A stretch of DNA of 64,000 nt from Bacillus sp. FJAT-27264 (GCF_001682855.1 NZ_MAQW01000004.1:33554-97553); one strand, 5' to 3'. Counted from the first letter of the stretch, positions 17,337 through 27,183 are shown. Notes: generated from the sequence alone by a model not told the origin. Translations and numbers: made by a program.

Positions 17337-18824
17337 TTATCTAATTTTAACTCGTTCACGGACGGCTGCCCGATCCGGCGAAGACTTTTTAGTCTGGTTT
17401 TTAACATTCTGTCGAAGTTTATAGGCCCGAATAGCATCCTCGACAGATAACTCTTTTGGATTTTTTGCAAGAAGTTGTTGGTTACTCAATCGACCGGTTG
17501 CATCTACCGATTTTTCAGTGTTCGGATTTTCCATAGCCCGTTCCATTGATTTATCCACGGCATGAATAATCTCTCTTTTCATGACATCAGGAATCTCTGT
17601 TTTTTTAACAAAATAAGTATGTTTTAGCGCTACACCTTTCTCGGAGATCCCAAAAGTCATCGTGCTGGTGTTTAACGTGGCGATTATATCTTTTCCGTAC
17701 AAGACAATGTTATCTGATCCATTGCGAACTATTTTGTTCTTACTGATTTGGAAAGGAACCGGCTCTTCATTAGCTTTAATTGGTATTTTAATTTCACCGA
17801 TCACACCTCTCTCCTCATTTTGCTTTCGCTCTAACTCCTTTTTATGCACAACATCTTTCAGCAGATCATTCCAGTCTTCATGGCCTTTTGGATGCAGTAT
17901 CTTAAGAGTGAAATCACGACGATCTAAATACCCATGAGCCTTAAGTTCGTTTTCAATAAGCTTGGTTGATTCATGGCCTTGACGGTCATTGTTTAATGCT
18001 AAAATAACACCTCGGGTTTCTGGATTGTCTTTCAAATACTGTATGATGCCTACACCATGCGCTCCACCGATACCCATCAAATCATTTTTGGGCTGTTGTC
18101 CATGAATTTTTAGAAGCGTTGCATAGCTCAAAGCTTCAATTGCACTTTCCGTTGCGATTAGGTAACCATCGTTTCGATTCAGCTCATTTCTCATAACATA
18201 CGGATAACGCGGATCACTAAATTCTGCGTCCCCTTTCCAGGAGCGATCTGTTAGTGTAGAGCGCTTATTAGCCCAACGAGGTTCCTTGTCAGGATTACGC
18301 CCGATAAAGACTGCATTGTGATGATCCCGGTCTTCAAAGATATTCCCCTTACGAATTTCGCTAATAACGAGTTCCGGACTAATCTTCCGCGTCTTGGTTA
18401 GATAGGCGATTACTCGTCTGGAATTTTCAAATTTCTCAGGCACTTTAAAATTACTTTTATCACTTGGTCTATATTCCCTGTTAACGGTTTCTCGGGTTTT
18501 ATTTTTAAGCTCTTTTCCAGTCAAGATAGACATAGCTTCTTTAAACGACTTACCTTCAAACTGAGTCAAGAAATCCAGGGTATTACCACCCTTAGTAACC
18601 AGCTTGTCCCCCCGCATTACCTTCTGAGACTGTACGGACCAGTAATTCTGGTTAACAATTAGCCCTCCGTATCCTTCAACCCGAAATTCCTTTCCTTCAG
18701 GCTTCAGTAGATACGGTTCTATACGGCCTTCCGCTCTTGCTGCTTCATTCACGCTTTGCAGATAAGATATAATATCCGTCTGACGCGCTTGTCGAATATC
18801 TTCCTTATTATACGGGAGACTCAT
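17337..18824 (-). CDS. DUF3991 and Toprim domain protein, plasmid primase-like
   Basis: A 495-aa protein. The N-terminus (DIISYLQSVNEAARAEGRIEP...GGNTLDFLTQFEGKSFKEAM) resembles the zinc-less primase N-terminal domain found with DUF3991. Toprim-like motifs follow: IATESAIEALSYA (Glu), then MGIGGAHG and VILALNNDRQGHES (the D-x-D-like acidic site, here NNDRQG). The C-terminus is basic. Such proteins on Firmicute plasmids and ICEs probably make primers for the incoming or lagging strand. It is single-gene with its own terminator. Confidence 0.85.
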   Translation of the reverse strand: MSLPYNKEDIRQARQTDIISYLQSVNEAARAEGRIEPYLLKPEGKEFRVEGYGGLIVNQNYWSVQSQKVMRGDKLVTKGGNTLDFLTQFEGKSFKEAMSILTGKELKNKTRETVNREYRPSDKSNFKVPEKFENSRRVIAYLTKTRKISPELVISEIRKGNIFEDRDHHNAVFIGRNPDKEPRWANKRSTLTDRSWKGDAEFSDPRYPYVMRNELNRNDGYLIATESAIEALSYATLLKIHGQQPKNDLMGIGGAHGVGIIQYLKDNPETRGVILALNNDRQGHESTKLIENELKAHGYLDRRDFTLKILHPKGHEDWNDLLKDVVHKKELERKQNEERGVIGEIKIPIKANEEPVPFQISKNKIVRNGSDNIVLYGKDIIATLNTSTMTFGISEKGVALKHTYFVKKTEIPDVMKREIIHAVDKSMERAMENPNTEKSVDATGRLSNQQLLAKNPKELSVEDAIRAYKLRQNVKNQTKKSSPDRAAVRERVKIR

Positions 18825-18942
18825 GTCCTTAAACCTCTCTTCTCTTTAGAATCTAGTTAGTTCCATAAAATTCCGATCTAATTCCCCAGTAAATCACCCC
18901 CTTAAAGGAAGCAGTAATTAGACACATCATTGAGCAATACGG

Positions 18943-19314
18943 TTATTCGGATGCAGCTTTACCATCAATAGCCAGCCATCCATCAGATGTAATAGCTTTA
19001 ATATCAAGCAACCGCTTGATTTCACCCGATCCAGTTCCTGGGAAGGCTCTAAAAGCTTTTAGCTTTTTCAGATTAGTTTCAATCAGATCCGTAGTTTGGA
19101 ATTTTGAAAAGTCTTCATCAGTTCCACCTACCAGCATGTAAAAATTGCGTTGATCTGTATAAAGAATTTCTAAATCCAGGCAAAAATCAACTATCCCAAA
19201 CTGTCTTTCAATAAAGAGAAGGAACTTTGTTATTAAATGTGTGTTCTTTACGAGTTCTGAAAATAGTTGGATCATTGGTGAATCTGAATTTATTGAATAT
19301 GCTTTGATCATCAT
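18943..19314 (-). CDS. Hypothetical protein
   Basis: A 123-aa soluble protein with no family recognised, mixed alpha/beta with a hydrophobic middle (HLITKFLLFIERQFGIVDFCLDLEI broken by charged residues). It lies in the mobilisation region between the coupling protein and the primase-like gene, with a 120-aa unknown upstream. Confidence 0.65.
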   Translation of the reverse strand: MMIKAYSINSDSPMIQLFSELVKNTHLITKFLLFIERQFGIVDFCLDLEILYTDQRNFYMLVGGTDEDFSKFQTTDLIETNLKKLKAFRAFPGTGSGEIKRLLDIKAITSDGWLAIDGKAASE

Positions 19315-19377
19315 GCCTTAAACACTCCCTTAATAAAATTGGGTAATCCGAACCCCCATTGCCTGAAGTTTTGTAGA

Positions 19378-19740
19378 CTAATCATGATATTTTATTGGAT
19401 TAAGCAAATCAGTTTCCAATTGAACTAACGTATCCTCCCACAGTTTGTCGGGTTCTGTGTTTTTATTATGAATTTTGCAATTTCTATACAAGAGTATAAA
19501 AGTTCCATTTGATTCAATTACAAAATCAATAACCCACCAAAAATGCAAGCTACCTGCAATTCCTAAGACCTCTTTATAATCTTTTGTTTTGTTGATTGTA
19601 ATCGTCATCTTTTCTCTTTCGTTTAGATTAGCCTCGATAATTGCATCTCTTATTTTGAATAAAGTGCTAAATTTGTCCTTATATTTCTCCATCTTTTTGT
19701 GTGAAATGTACTGATCCCAAGTGTAGCTTGTAATTTTCAA
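19378..19740 (-). CDS. Hypothetical protein downstream of the coupling protein
   Basis: A 120-aa protein, not recognised. The N-terminal 60 residues are charged and helical; the rest has alternating hydrophobic strands (HFWWVIDFVIESNGTFILLY). It lies 63 bp after the VirD4-like gene and could belong to the same transcript. Confidence 0.65.
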   Translation of the reverse strand: MKITSYTWDQYISHKKMEKYKDKFSTLFKIRDAIIEANLNEREKMTITINKTKDYKEVLGIAGSLHFWWVIDFVIESNGTFILLYRNCKIHNKNTEPDKLWEDTLVQLETDLLNPIKYHD

Positions 19741-19803
19741 AGTAAAATCCTCTCCTCCGGCAGTCTATAACTTTATTTTCTTTGTACACCCATAAAATCC
19801 AAC

Positions 19804-22443
19804 TCAATAGAGATCATCCAGCAGACTACTCATAGTAGGTGAGGGGTTCGAATTGTCTGAATCGGAATCGGATTCCGATTCATTAATTTCCACCAAACTC
19901 TCGTAGCTAATTGATTCATCATCATTACCAGTATTAGAAATGTTTACTATCTCTTGTGGACTTGGGGTTGGTTGCTGATATTGTGCCATTCGTTGTTTTC
20001 TAGCTTCACGTTCTGCTTCAAATTCAGCATCATGTTCCTGCATCTGCTGCTGGATCAGCCTCATAGCCTCTTCCTGTAAAGTCTCAGGATTCGTGATAGT
20101 TAGATTGAGTTCTTCTCCAAAGATCTGCATATCATCTTCAGATGCCTTTTTATGTTCAGCATATTCCAATGAAACGCCAGTTTCTGCAAGAGATTTCAAA
20201 AGCTTATCTTGAGCAACGTGACGTTCTTCATATGGGACTTCAAAAGGTTCATAGATTTGTTTGTGTTGATCTTGAGAAGAGACCTTCGATAAATTCTCAT
20301 GAACGGCTTCACTCGTTTGTATTTCTGTAGCCACCTGTTGCTGAACTTCACCGGAGTCCCCATAAATTTTGCTTAGCACATCTGATTGATGAGTTGAGTC
20401 AGAAATTTCAATTTCAGGATTTTCTTCTTTTTCCATCGCACTTTGATATACTCCAGCAGTCGCCAAGAATTCCTCAAAATCAAAAAAGCTATACTGCTTA
20501 TATGACTGGGCTTTGTAATTGGCAACAGGCCTTTTTTCATAATCTTTATACAATTCATGTTCTGTGTACGGAGTCTTTTGCGTTTTAAACGGATACGCAC
20601 CATTTTGCACAATAATATTTATCTTCCGGGAGCTACGCTTAATCTCAGAAGCGTCCATCAGTTTACGTTGTTGATATTGCTCGCTTATGTTCTTGTCTCC
20701 CAAAGTGATTTTTCCAGGATCGTTGGATACACTCTGGACTTTAATAGTCATATCGCCCAAAGTCTTCGACATCGATTCGGCAGTCTTATCATCATTTGTT
20801 CCCAAGAACACAGTTGTGTCGCAAGCGGCAGCAATGATATCTGCCGACTCTTTATAAAGATTATCAAGTTGACTTCGAGTTTGAAGTATGATCTGTGCTG
20901 AAATACCTTTTGAACGCATAACAGACATCCGCTCTGCAAAGTCTGGAACATATCCGATATTGGCGAACTCATCCATAATCAACCGAACTCCCACTGGTAA
21001 CGTATCTCCGTACTTACGAGCAACAGTCCACAACTCCTGAAATATTTGCGCAAACAGCAAAGAAGTCACTGACTTAAAGGTTTTATCAGCATCAGGAATA
21101 ACCAAAAACAAAGCCATTTTCCTTTGGCCTAAATCGCCAAGCTTAAAACTCGAATGACTGGTCAAGTCTTGGACACTTTGGTTGGTCCATAGCTGCAGGT
21201 GACTGGAGAATCCAATCAAAATACCAGTCCGAGTTTTTTCTTCTGCAAATGCAAAAATCTTGAATTTCATTTTTGATGGATGATTGAATGGAAGATTATC
21301 AAACATTGCATTAAGAAGTAATTCATCATTACCAACGGTGAGAATTAGACTCAAAACATTAGTAAGATTTTGGTCTTCCTCGGGCAGTTCAAACTTTACA
21401 AATAATATTAGTGAAGCTAATAGTGCATTCTCAGCACGTTCCCAAAAAGGGTCGCCTCCACCTCGATGCCCTAGCGAACTGTTTGATATGATCGTCGCTG
21501 ACAATTTCTCTGCTTCAATAGGATCACGGACATAATCGAGTGCGTTCCAATTTGCAGAAAGCCAAAGGTCGATCAGATTCACCATGACAACCTCATAACC
21601 ATTTTTCTCCAAAATCCCCGCAGTGTCTTCGTAGTTCTCCCCCTTGGGGTCAACTACAACAAGACTATATTCAGATGGTAGCTTTCTCCGACTAGAATCT
21701 TTCTTCCGACTTACAGCAGGCCAATTTAGCCGATTCGAAATGATTTTACCGATAGGTCCTAATGCTCGAACAATGAACAAACGAATTAGCATTTTAAATG
21801 AGTCTTTAGGAACAAACTTAAGGATCGTATTCAAAATTTGTGTTTTAACCCAAGTGTAGCTCTTACCTATACCCGATCCGCCATAGACTATAAAGTTTTG
21901 ATTGTACTCGCTATCCGGAGGTAGTGTGACATATTTTCTACGGAAGTCATTGATAAAATTCCTACGGGATTCATTGATTAAATAACCAATGATTACACCA
22001 GGGCCGTTTCTTTCATTGACAGGTCGCTTGGACATTTCTCCTAAACGGAAGATCTCTTTTTTCTTTGCCCACCTTGACGAACCATGGCTCCCATACTTAC
22101 TGGCATTGTCAAACTTTCGTTTTCGCCATTTACGAAATATAAGATTGTAATAAAGGATTAAATATATAAACGGCGTGGCCCAAAGCATTCGCTTCTGAGT
22201 ATCTTTTTGAAATTCGTTTTGAGGGTGAAGCATTTTATCTAAGGTGTTAGACGGCTGTTTCACCCAATAGGTTAACCAATTTTCAGCTCGAATCCTTACC
22301 GGCGATGGCTCTCCCGCCCTAGGAGACTTCCATGAAGTTTCATCCGTAATCTTCCAAAGAGCCATGGCTGAACCTGTTACGTAAAAATGAATCGGTAATA
22401 ATAAAAGCATACTTAGCAAAATAACAATTAAACGCTTAGACAT
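19804..22443 (-). CDS. virD4: VirD4/TraG-family type IV coupling protein
   Basis: An 879-aa protein that links the relaxase-DNA complex to the mating channel. N-terminal membrane segments are at about 5-28 (VILLSMLLLLPIHFYVTG) and about 90-107 (LWATPFIYLILYYNLIF), the usual two-helix anchor. The Walker A is YGGSGIGKS (about 186-194), Walker B is RLIMDEFANIG (about 484), and the TraG motif ISAQIILQTRSQLDNLY follows. The C-terminal 200 residues are acidic and Gln/Ser/Asp-rich, probably a cytoplasmic substrate-recruitment tail. It is adjacent to the relaxase, with a small gene between. Confidence 0.95.
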   Translation of the reverse strand: MSKRLIVILLSMLLLLPIHFYVTGSAMALWKITDETSWKSPRAGEPSPVRIRAENWLTYWVKQPSNTLDKMLHPQNEFQKDTQKRMLWATPFIYLILYYNLIFRKWRKRKFDNASKYGSHGSSRWAKKKEIFRLGEMSKRPVNERNGPGVIIGYLINESRRNFINDFRRKYVTLPPDSEYNQNFIVYGGSGIGKSYTWVKTQILNTILKFVPKDSFKMLIRLFIVRALGPIGKIISNRLNWPAVSRKKDSSRRKLPSEYSLVVVDPKGENYEDTAGILEKNGYEVVMVNLIDLWLSANWNALDYVRDPIEAEKLSATIISNSSLGHRGGGDPFWERAENALLASLILFVKFELPEEDQNLTNVLSLILTVGNDELLLNAMFDNLPFNHPSKMKFKIFAFAEEKTRTGILIGFSSHLQLWTNQSVQDLTSHSSFKLGDLGQRKMALFLVIPDADKTFKSVTSLLFAQIFQELWTVARKYGDTLPVGVRLIMDEFANIGYVPDFAERMSVMRSKGISAQIILQTRSQLDNLYKESADIIAAACDTTVFLGTNDDKTAESMSKTLGDMTIKVQSVSNDPGKITLGDKNISEQYQQRKLMDASEIKRSSRKINIIVQNGAYPFKTQKTPYTEHELYKDYEKRPVANYKAQSYKQYSFFDFEEFLATAGVYQSAMEKEENPEIEISDSTHQSDVLSKIYGDSGEVQQQVATEIQTSEAVHENLSKVSSQDQHKQIYEPFEVPYEERHVAQDKLLKSLAETGVSLEYAEHKKASEDDMQIFGEELNLTITNPETLQEEAMRLIQQQMQEHDAEFEAEREARKQRMAQYQQPTPSPQEIVNISNTGNDDESISYESLVEINESESDSDSDNSNPSPTMSSLLDDLY

Positions 22444-22462
22444 AAGACATCACACTCCCCTA

Positions 22463-22906
22463 TCAAAAATGAGTATTCGAATCGTCAACGAAAGCCTTGT
22501 AAAAGCGTTCTTGAATGTCAGACCAGTCCAACAAAAGTACCCCTGGTAAAGCTTTAATAACGGATGCATATCCATCCCAAATACTCCAATTATCAGTTAA
22601 ATCAAATGCAAAGAAATCTGCGATATTCTCAGGTATATGTGTTTCTCGAACTTCTTCGGCCAAGTTCAATGCCTTCAGCGTGTCTAAGAGAATTGAAACA
22701 GGCAAAACGCCCTCTCCATCGCAGACCTCAGAATATTGATTCTGAAAAGCATATACCAATACATCCATCATTAACGGCTCAACATTAGATAGCGCAAATT
22801 TTGTATTCATACTTGATATACATGAATTATGGAATGAATAGCAATAGAAATTATCACTATTCATTCCACTCTTGATGGCCAATTTACGTAAAACGGTTTC
22901 TTGCAT
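22463..22906 (-). CDS. Hypothetical protein between coupling protein and relaxase
   Basis: A 147-aa protein from the ATG at 22906, chosen over a longer frame because AAAGGAGG lies 6 bases before it. It is acidic, with several Cys/His near the start (FYCYSFHNSCISS). No family is recognised. Its stop is 19 bp before the coupling-protein start, so it likely shares the mobilisation operon. Confidence 0.7.
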   Translation of the reverse strand: MQETVLRKLAIKSGMNSDNFYCYSFHNSCISSMNTKFALSNVEPLMMDVLVYAFQNQYSEVCDGEGVLPVSILLDTLKALNLAEEVRETHIPENIADFFAFDLTDNWSIWDGYASVIKALPGVLLLDWSDIQERFYKAFVDDSNTHF

Positions 22907-22977
22907 GGTTGTCCTCCTTTGATATGATATAAGAGAAGAGTAATAAATAAAAGATGATACCTGTCTCATTAACTAAA

Positions 22978-25686
22978 CTACCTCCCCCGACTACCCTTCT
23001 CATTTTGTTGCTCTTCCCTTTCCATCTGATGCTCGATCCGTTTAAGCATTTTACGTTTTTCCAATTCATTCTTCGCCTCATTCTTCCGCATTTCTCGGAT
23101 GATATTTTTCCCCAGCGAACGTAAAAACTTGGAAGCAAAGGATTGATTCATCTTCATAGATTCTTTTTCGTGTCTCCACATCCAAGGAACATCCTTAAGA
23201 CCAAGCATCCTGCAAACCTCGGCAAATCGTTTTTTACTGATTACCGGTTCTCTCCGCCAATCTCTTAAATCCTTTACGTGCTTCTCAGCAGCCGTCACAG
23301 CTCGATCAATTTTTTCCAATGAAATCTGAGTTCCAGATCGTTCTTTCCAGTCCAAAATCAATTTTAAGACTTCTTCAGTCTTCAAACCCGCTGAATATAA
23401 GACAAGCGCCATATCCCTTATAAACTGATACACCTCATCTTTAATACCATAGAATTTAGCGAATGCCTCAACATCTTGGGTTCGCTGTTCAGACTTCAGA
23501 ATTAGCTCTTCACGGATACCCTCTGAAAGCACTCCATGGCGACCCTGCCACTCGTCAATCAATTTTGGTACCACATGCTTCTCTTCCGGATCATTGCGCA
23601 TGAATCGGACAAACATATCAGCCAACCATTTTCGCAAACTCGAATCTTCAGTCGCCTTATCCGACCCCAGCAGTTTCTCTTTGGCTTCCTTGAATAGCTG
23701 CGGATCGATAATCAATTCCTCTTGTCTACTCCATGGGTAATCAAAGGACAATCCCAAGTTGTCCATCAATCGCCCCCAAGTTGGTTTTCGCAAGTATTTA
23801 GGATCACTGTTCTCCTTCTCTTTGCTCTCATTTTCCGATAAGGTCGTCAAAATCGATTTGATGTTTACCTCATTTTCATACCCATTACGCCTTACCCATT
23901 TTTCTAGAAAATCGCGCATTCGGTCTGTACTAAACCCAAGATGCCTCAAAGCTACTGCCATTGTAAATCCTGTCCAACTCCGATCTTCATGGTTAGAGCA
24001 AGAGGATTCAGCGAAAGCTTCGATCACTTCCTTAGATGTCTCGGCGTTAACTTCCTGCGTTTCCTTCATTGTCCATGGGTATTCGCCTGGGTCAAGACCT
24101 ACTCCTTCCATCATCTTTTTAAAGTCACGCTCAGTTACAAGCGTTTGATCTGCCTTTAAGATTTCCTTATTCGCTGCCTTAAGTGCATTATCAAGATCAG
24201 TAGGTTCAACCGCAATAACTTTGTCCAACAAGATCTGCTTTATCTCTTTATCGGTAGCCCCTGAAAATTTCAGAATATGTATCAGGTCACTCTCTTCTTT
24301 TCCGGATCGATCTGAATTTCTGGGGCTTTCAATATCTTCATCTAAATCGTTCAGATGATCAACCAAAGCTTCGATCTCCGACTTATCAAGACCCAATGAA
24401 GCATGGTTTTTCCATGACTCAAAAACCCGTTTCTGTTCCTCTGCATTAAATCGAAAACCCCGTAATATTTTTATTTGTTCAGTCATGACTTTGGTAGGAA
24501 CCGGATCGATCACGGGTTTGATTGCCTCCGAAAATTTACTCACGACAATAGCAGCTTTATCCGGATCAATTTGAAAAGTCCTGTCTTTCCCAGACTCGAC
24601 AGCGCCGCGTAAAATAATTTGAGCCAATCTTTTCTTCAAATCAGCTTCAGCCTTCTTATGAGAGGCTTCAATGTCTTCAGGTTTGAAAGAATACTGCCGT
24701 GTCATGTCTTCCACAGCTTTAAAGTATCGTTCTCTTGTTTCATTGAACTGTGGCTGGCTAATCACCCACCCTGCCATTTCATCCAGCTTATCCTTCACTG
24801 CCGGAGACATGTACTGATATGCCATGCGACCACGCTGTGGCAGCATCCCTCTAAGCAGCTCTAAATCCATAGCAAATCTGTCTGCTTGAAAATCATGGAT
24901 CTGAGGAATATTATATTCAACCGGCATCGCTCCACTCGCTAAGAGCATAAGATCAATACCTTCTTGTTCTCTCCGAATATCCCGAATTAAATCAACTTTA
25001 TCCAAGACAGTGCCAGTAGTCATTTCACGCATCAACTCACGCATCATCGTTTTTTCCGTATTAAGTTGCAAACGTTCTTTTGCATATATTTCTTTCATGA
25101 AAGCCTTTTTTACAGCTTTTCGTTCAAAATCACTCATTTTCCCAATCTTCCGTTTGGGATTCTTTTCCCACATAATCAAATGTACGTGAGGGTGTCCTGG
25201 CTCATTATGAAAAGCAGCCGCCCATTTCAAATTAGAAACACCGATCCCCATTTTTTCCCCTGCCTCGTTAATAGAGGCACGAAGTGCAGTTTCCCAAGCT
25301 GACCGATCAGTCATTCCTAAACGAACTGCATCAGTCTCTTTCAAAGACAAAACCATTCGCCAAACAATTCCTTTATGAGCTAAAAGCTCCTTCTGGATGT
25401 CTGCCGGATTTGGATGATCTTCATCGTCAACGAACAGTCCGTGACTTCTTGGTCTCTGATGAATATATCCAAGATGACCAGCCGGCGATTCAGGATCATA
25501 CGTAACTTCTTGTTCCGGAGACAAGGACCCTTTATCTACCCCCTGCCTAAAACCAATGTACATAACATGAGCTGCATTTTTTTCCCTTGCTTCAGGATCT
25601 CGGCTCGGATCATAAAACCGAACCTTCATAACAAATGGAGCATCATGTCTTCGCCCTCCGCCACCACCCCTTTTTGGATCTGGCAT
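22978..25686 (-). CDS. MobP-type conjugative relaxase
   Basis: A 902-aa protein. The N-terminal 200 residues carry the nickase domain, with the histidine motif NEPGHPHVHLIMWE (about 160-172) for metal binding. The candidate catalytic Tyr lies in the first 55 residues. The long remainder (200-902) is charged and helical, with repeats around YPWTMKE/YPWSRQE/VPWMWRHE, and a basic C-terminus. It resembles MobP3-type relaxases of Firmicutes. It should nick oriT at about 26334/26335 and pilot the strand. The accessory RHH gene and oriT lie directly upstream, the usual order. Confidence 0.9.
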   Translation of the reverse strand: MPDPKRGGGGGRRHDAPFVMKVRFYDPSRDPEAREKNAAHVMYIGFRQGVDKGSLSPEQEVTYDPESPAGHLGYIHQRPRSHGLFVDDEDHPNPADIQKELLAHKGIVWRMVLSLKETDAVRLGMTDRSAWETALRASINEAGEKMGIGVSNLKWAAAFHNEPGHPHVHLIMWEKNPKRKIGKMSDFERKAVKKAFMKEIYAKERLQLNTEKTMMRELMREMTTGTVLDKVDLIRDIRREQEGIDLMLLASGAMPVEYNIPQIHDFQADRFAMDLELLRGMLPQRGRMAYQYMSPAVKDKLDEMAGWVISQPQFNETRERYFKAVEDMTRQYSFKPEDIEASHKKAEADLKKRLAQIILRGAVESGKDRTFQIDPDKAAIVVSKFSEAIKPVIDPVPTKVMTEQIKILRGFRFNAEEQKRVFESWKNHASLGLDKSEIEALVDHLNDLDEDIESPRNSDRSGKEESDLIHILKFSGATDKEIKQILLDKVIAVEPTDLDNALKAANKEILKADQTLVTERDFKKMMEGVGLDPGEYPWTMKETQEVNAETSKEVIEAFAESSCSNHEDRSWTGFTMAVALRHLGFSTDRMRDFLEKWVRRNGYENEVNIKSILTTLSENESKEKENSDPKYLRKPTWGRLMDNLGLSFDYPWSRQEELIIDPQLFKEAKEKLLGSDKATEDSSLRKWLADMFVRFMRNDPEEKHVVPKLIDEWQGRHGVLSEGIREELILKSEQRTQDVEAFAKFYGIKDEVYQFIRDMALVLYSAGLKTEEVLKLILDWKERSGTQISLEKIDRAVTAAEKHVKDLRDWRREPVISKKRFAEVCRMLGLKDVPWMWRHEKESMKMNQSFASKFLRSLGKNIIREMRKNEAKNELEKRKMLKRIEHQMEREEQQNEKGSRGR

Positions 25687-25738
25687 CTTGGATCACTCTC
25701 CTACCTCTGTCTAAATTGATGTTTGTTTAAGAGAGATC

Positions 25739-26134
25739 TTAATTTCTCTTCTGATCACGAAGTGGGTTGTTTGAAAAGCTGACCGCTTTCGCATTCGCTT
25801 GCTGAAACATGGTAGGGGCATCCATTTTCAAATTTTCTGCGATAAGTAACAGCAAGTTCATAGCTGTTGCACTAGCAACGGTATCTTTATAAACCATGGC
25901 TGCTAATCGATTCTCGAAAGCAGTTGTTTTAGATTGAAGAACCCTCCCTAAAACTGCTGCTACATGATCTACGCCTTCATTCGCATGACTTTCATCAATA
26001 GCAGCTTCCAGAACTTTGCGACTGAAATCAGAAAGACTTTCTCCTCGTTTCTTCGCAATTCCCTGCAAATTTTCTTTGAATTTTTTATCACAACGAATAC
26101 GGATAACATCGTCATAATTACCTATTTCTGGCAT
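25739..26134 (-). CDS. Relaxosome accessory protein, ribbon-helix-helix type
   Basis: A 131-aa protein from the ATG at 26134, chosen for GGGAGG 8 bases upstream. The N-terminus reads as a ribbon-helix-helix: VIRIRCDKKFKENLQGIAKKRGESLSDFSRKVLEAAI. The C-terminus is a helical multimerisation region (MNLLLLIAENLKMDAP). MobC/TraJ-like proteins bind an inverted repeat beside nic and load the relaxase. The candidate repeats at 26245-26266 and 26302-26323 are 110-190 bp upstream, so it may also repress itself. Confidence 0.8.
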   Translation of the reverse strand: MPEIGNYDDVIRIRCDKKFKENLQGIAKKRGESLSDFSRKVLEAAIDESHANEGVDHVAAVLGRVLQSKTTAFENRLAAMVYKDTVASATAMNLLLLIAENLKMDAPTMFQQANAKAVSFSNNPLRDQKRN

Positions 26135-26244
26135 CTTCTTTCCCTCCCATTGAAATGTAGCAACAATTAACGCCACAATTAAAGATATATCAATACTATT
26201 ATATCATATTTATGTATCTACAAATATATCCACAAAATCATAAA

Positions 26245-26334
26245 TGTAGCTACGAACAGTGCTACATATAAAAACCATAGTAGCAGGCTTTGCCTGATAT
26301 CTGTAGCACCGAACGGTGCTACACCCTTATCCTG
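26245..26334 (+). other. Candidate oriT core: paired inverted repeats and RP4-like nic site
   Basis: Two related 22-bp inverted repeats occur: TGTAGCtACGAACaGTGCTACA (26245-26266, imperfect) and TGTAGCACCGAACGGTGCTACA (26302-26323, perfect 10-bp arms). Eleven bases after the first base past the second repeat comes CTTATCCTG|CCC, which matches the IncP/RP4 nic consensus TATCCTG|C. Nic is therefore predicted on the plus strand between 26334 and 26335. With the relaxase on the 5' end at 26335, DNA to the right would enter first and the relaxase gene last. Confidence 0.78.
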
Positions 26335-26344
26335 CCCTAAACAA

Positions 26345-26501
26345 CTACCCCTCGTTCCCTCGGGGTATTGTTGTTTTTGACGCGGCCCCGTTGCGGTCGT
26401 CCCGACCGCCACCCGCACCACCGCCAGCCCCGGAATACCCCCTTGGCTGGCGGTTGCCCCGGCCAAATGGCCGGGGCTTTTTCTAACCGGCTGCGCCGGT
26501 T
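26345..26501. other. Hairpin-rich segment of the oriT region
   Basis: Strong GC-rich hairpins follow one another. One is CTACCCCTCG/CTCGGGGTATTG near 26345-26375. CCGCCAGCC (26421-26429) pairs with GGCTGGCGG (26445-26453), and AACCGGC (26485-26491) pairs with GCCGGTT (26495-26501). GC content is well above the surroundings. ORFs here are artefacts. Such structures are typical beside oriT, where they can terminate transcription or form single-strand features during transfer. From 26502 to 26619 I see nothing more. Confidence 0.6.
26456..26482 (+). terminator. Rho-independent terminator in the oriT region
   Basis: GCCCCGGCC (26456-26464) pairs perfectly with GGCCGGGGC (26469-26477), loop AAAT, followed by five Ts on the plus strand. 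It would shield the region to the right from any plus-strand transcript crossing oriT. Confidence 0.75.
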
Positions 26502-26655
26502 AGTTTCTTTTTCTGCGGCCCAGCCGTCCCGCCTTCCCCCAGACGATCCAGAAAATACTTTATTCGAGAGCAAAAATATTATCCCTTTTTTTACCACATT
26601 AGTTGGCATTAAGCCTCTAACGGGGCCGGGAAAAAATGAAGTTGCTACATCGATA

Positions 26656-26864
26656 GTAAGATAAATATCTTACAGCTAAAACCCTTACTATAAAAGGAAT
26701 ACGGCTTACATGTAAGATAAATATAAGATATATACAAAAATACTTTATAATATCTTACAAAAGACCTAAAACCCTTGATACACTTCGATTTTATCTGTAA
26801 GATATTCGGTAGATTAATAGATACGATTAAGGAAAGATAGTCGATTAAAAGACTACTATCTTAC
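26656..26864. repeat. GTAAGAT box cluster (6 boxes) beside oriT
   Basis: Exact boxes at 26656-26662, 26667-26673, 26712-26718, 26752-26758, 26797-26803 and 26858-26864, in mixed orientation with AT-rich filler. CTTACATGTAAG (26705-26716) is a palindrome overlapping one. There is no coding sequence. The clustering next to oriT makes an origin, centromere or operator array plausible. Confidence 0.72.
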
Positions 26865-26914
26865 GAAAAATGCCGGAAGGCTGGGCGATTTCCCCAGCCT
26901 TCCGGCATTTTTCG
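26864..26914. terminator. Strong bidirectional terminator
   Basis: A perfect 22-bp inverted repeat (26864-26885 with 26893-26914), stem core TGCCGGAAGGCTGGG, loop of 7, with A/T ends giving a T-run on both strands. It ends minus-strand transcription from the gene at 26950 and blocks read-through into the box cluster and oriT. Confidence 0.92.
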
Positions 26915-26949
26915 TCGTTTTTTTATCCCCGTACTTCAGGGAGGTTTTT

Positions 26950-27183
26950 TCAGTGCAACTGTGGAAGCTCTTCAAATGATATTGAATCTACCTTATTTCG
27001 CATTTCATTCATCTGACTTATGATCTGACGCATTAGCTCATGATCATTTATATTCGCTGCGAGCTGGCCCAACGTCGAAAGGGCACCAACCCCCTGCTTA
27101 GCAGGAATCACACCATCATGCACATTTTTTAAAGTACGGTTCATTTCCATAACGATGAAAGAAGTGATCTGCTCCCTGGTCAT
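26950..27183 (-). CDS. Small hypothetical protein, last gene before oriT
   Basis: A 77-aa helical protein (ITSFIVMEMNRTLKNVHDGV...LMRQIISQMNEMRNKVDSI) with no recognised family. A good SD (GGAGGG) precedes the ATG. Its leader carries the 27198-27241 hairpin. As the first gene to the right of oriT it would be the first to enter a recipient. Confidence 0.72.
   Translation of the reverse strand: MTREQITSFIVMEMNRTLKNVHDGVIPAKQGVGALSTLGQLAANINDHELMRQIISQMNEMRNKVDSISFEELPQLH

Noticed and set aside
17201..17470. 89-codon minus-strand ORF near the primase-like gene
   Set aside because: It overlaps the 3' end of that gene in another frame and crosses its terminator.
26218..26664. ORFs of 82-98 codons in the oriT region
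   Set aside because: They lie over GC-rich hairpins, have no ribosome sites and no protein-like composition; the DNA has a better explanation as oriT structure.
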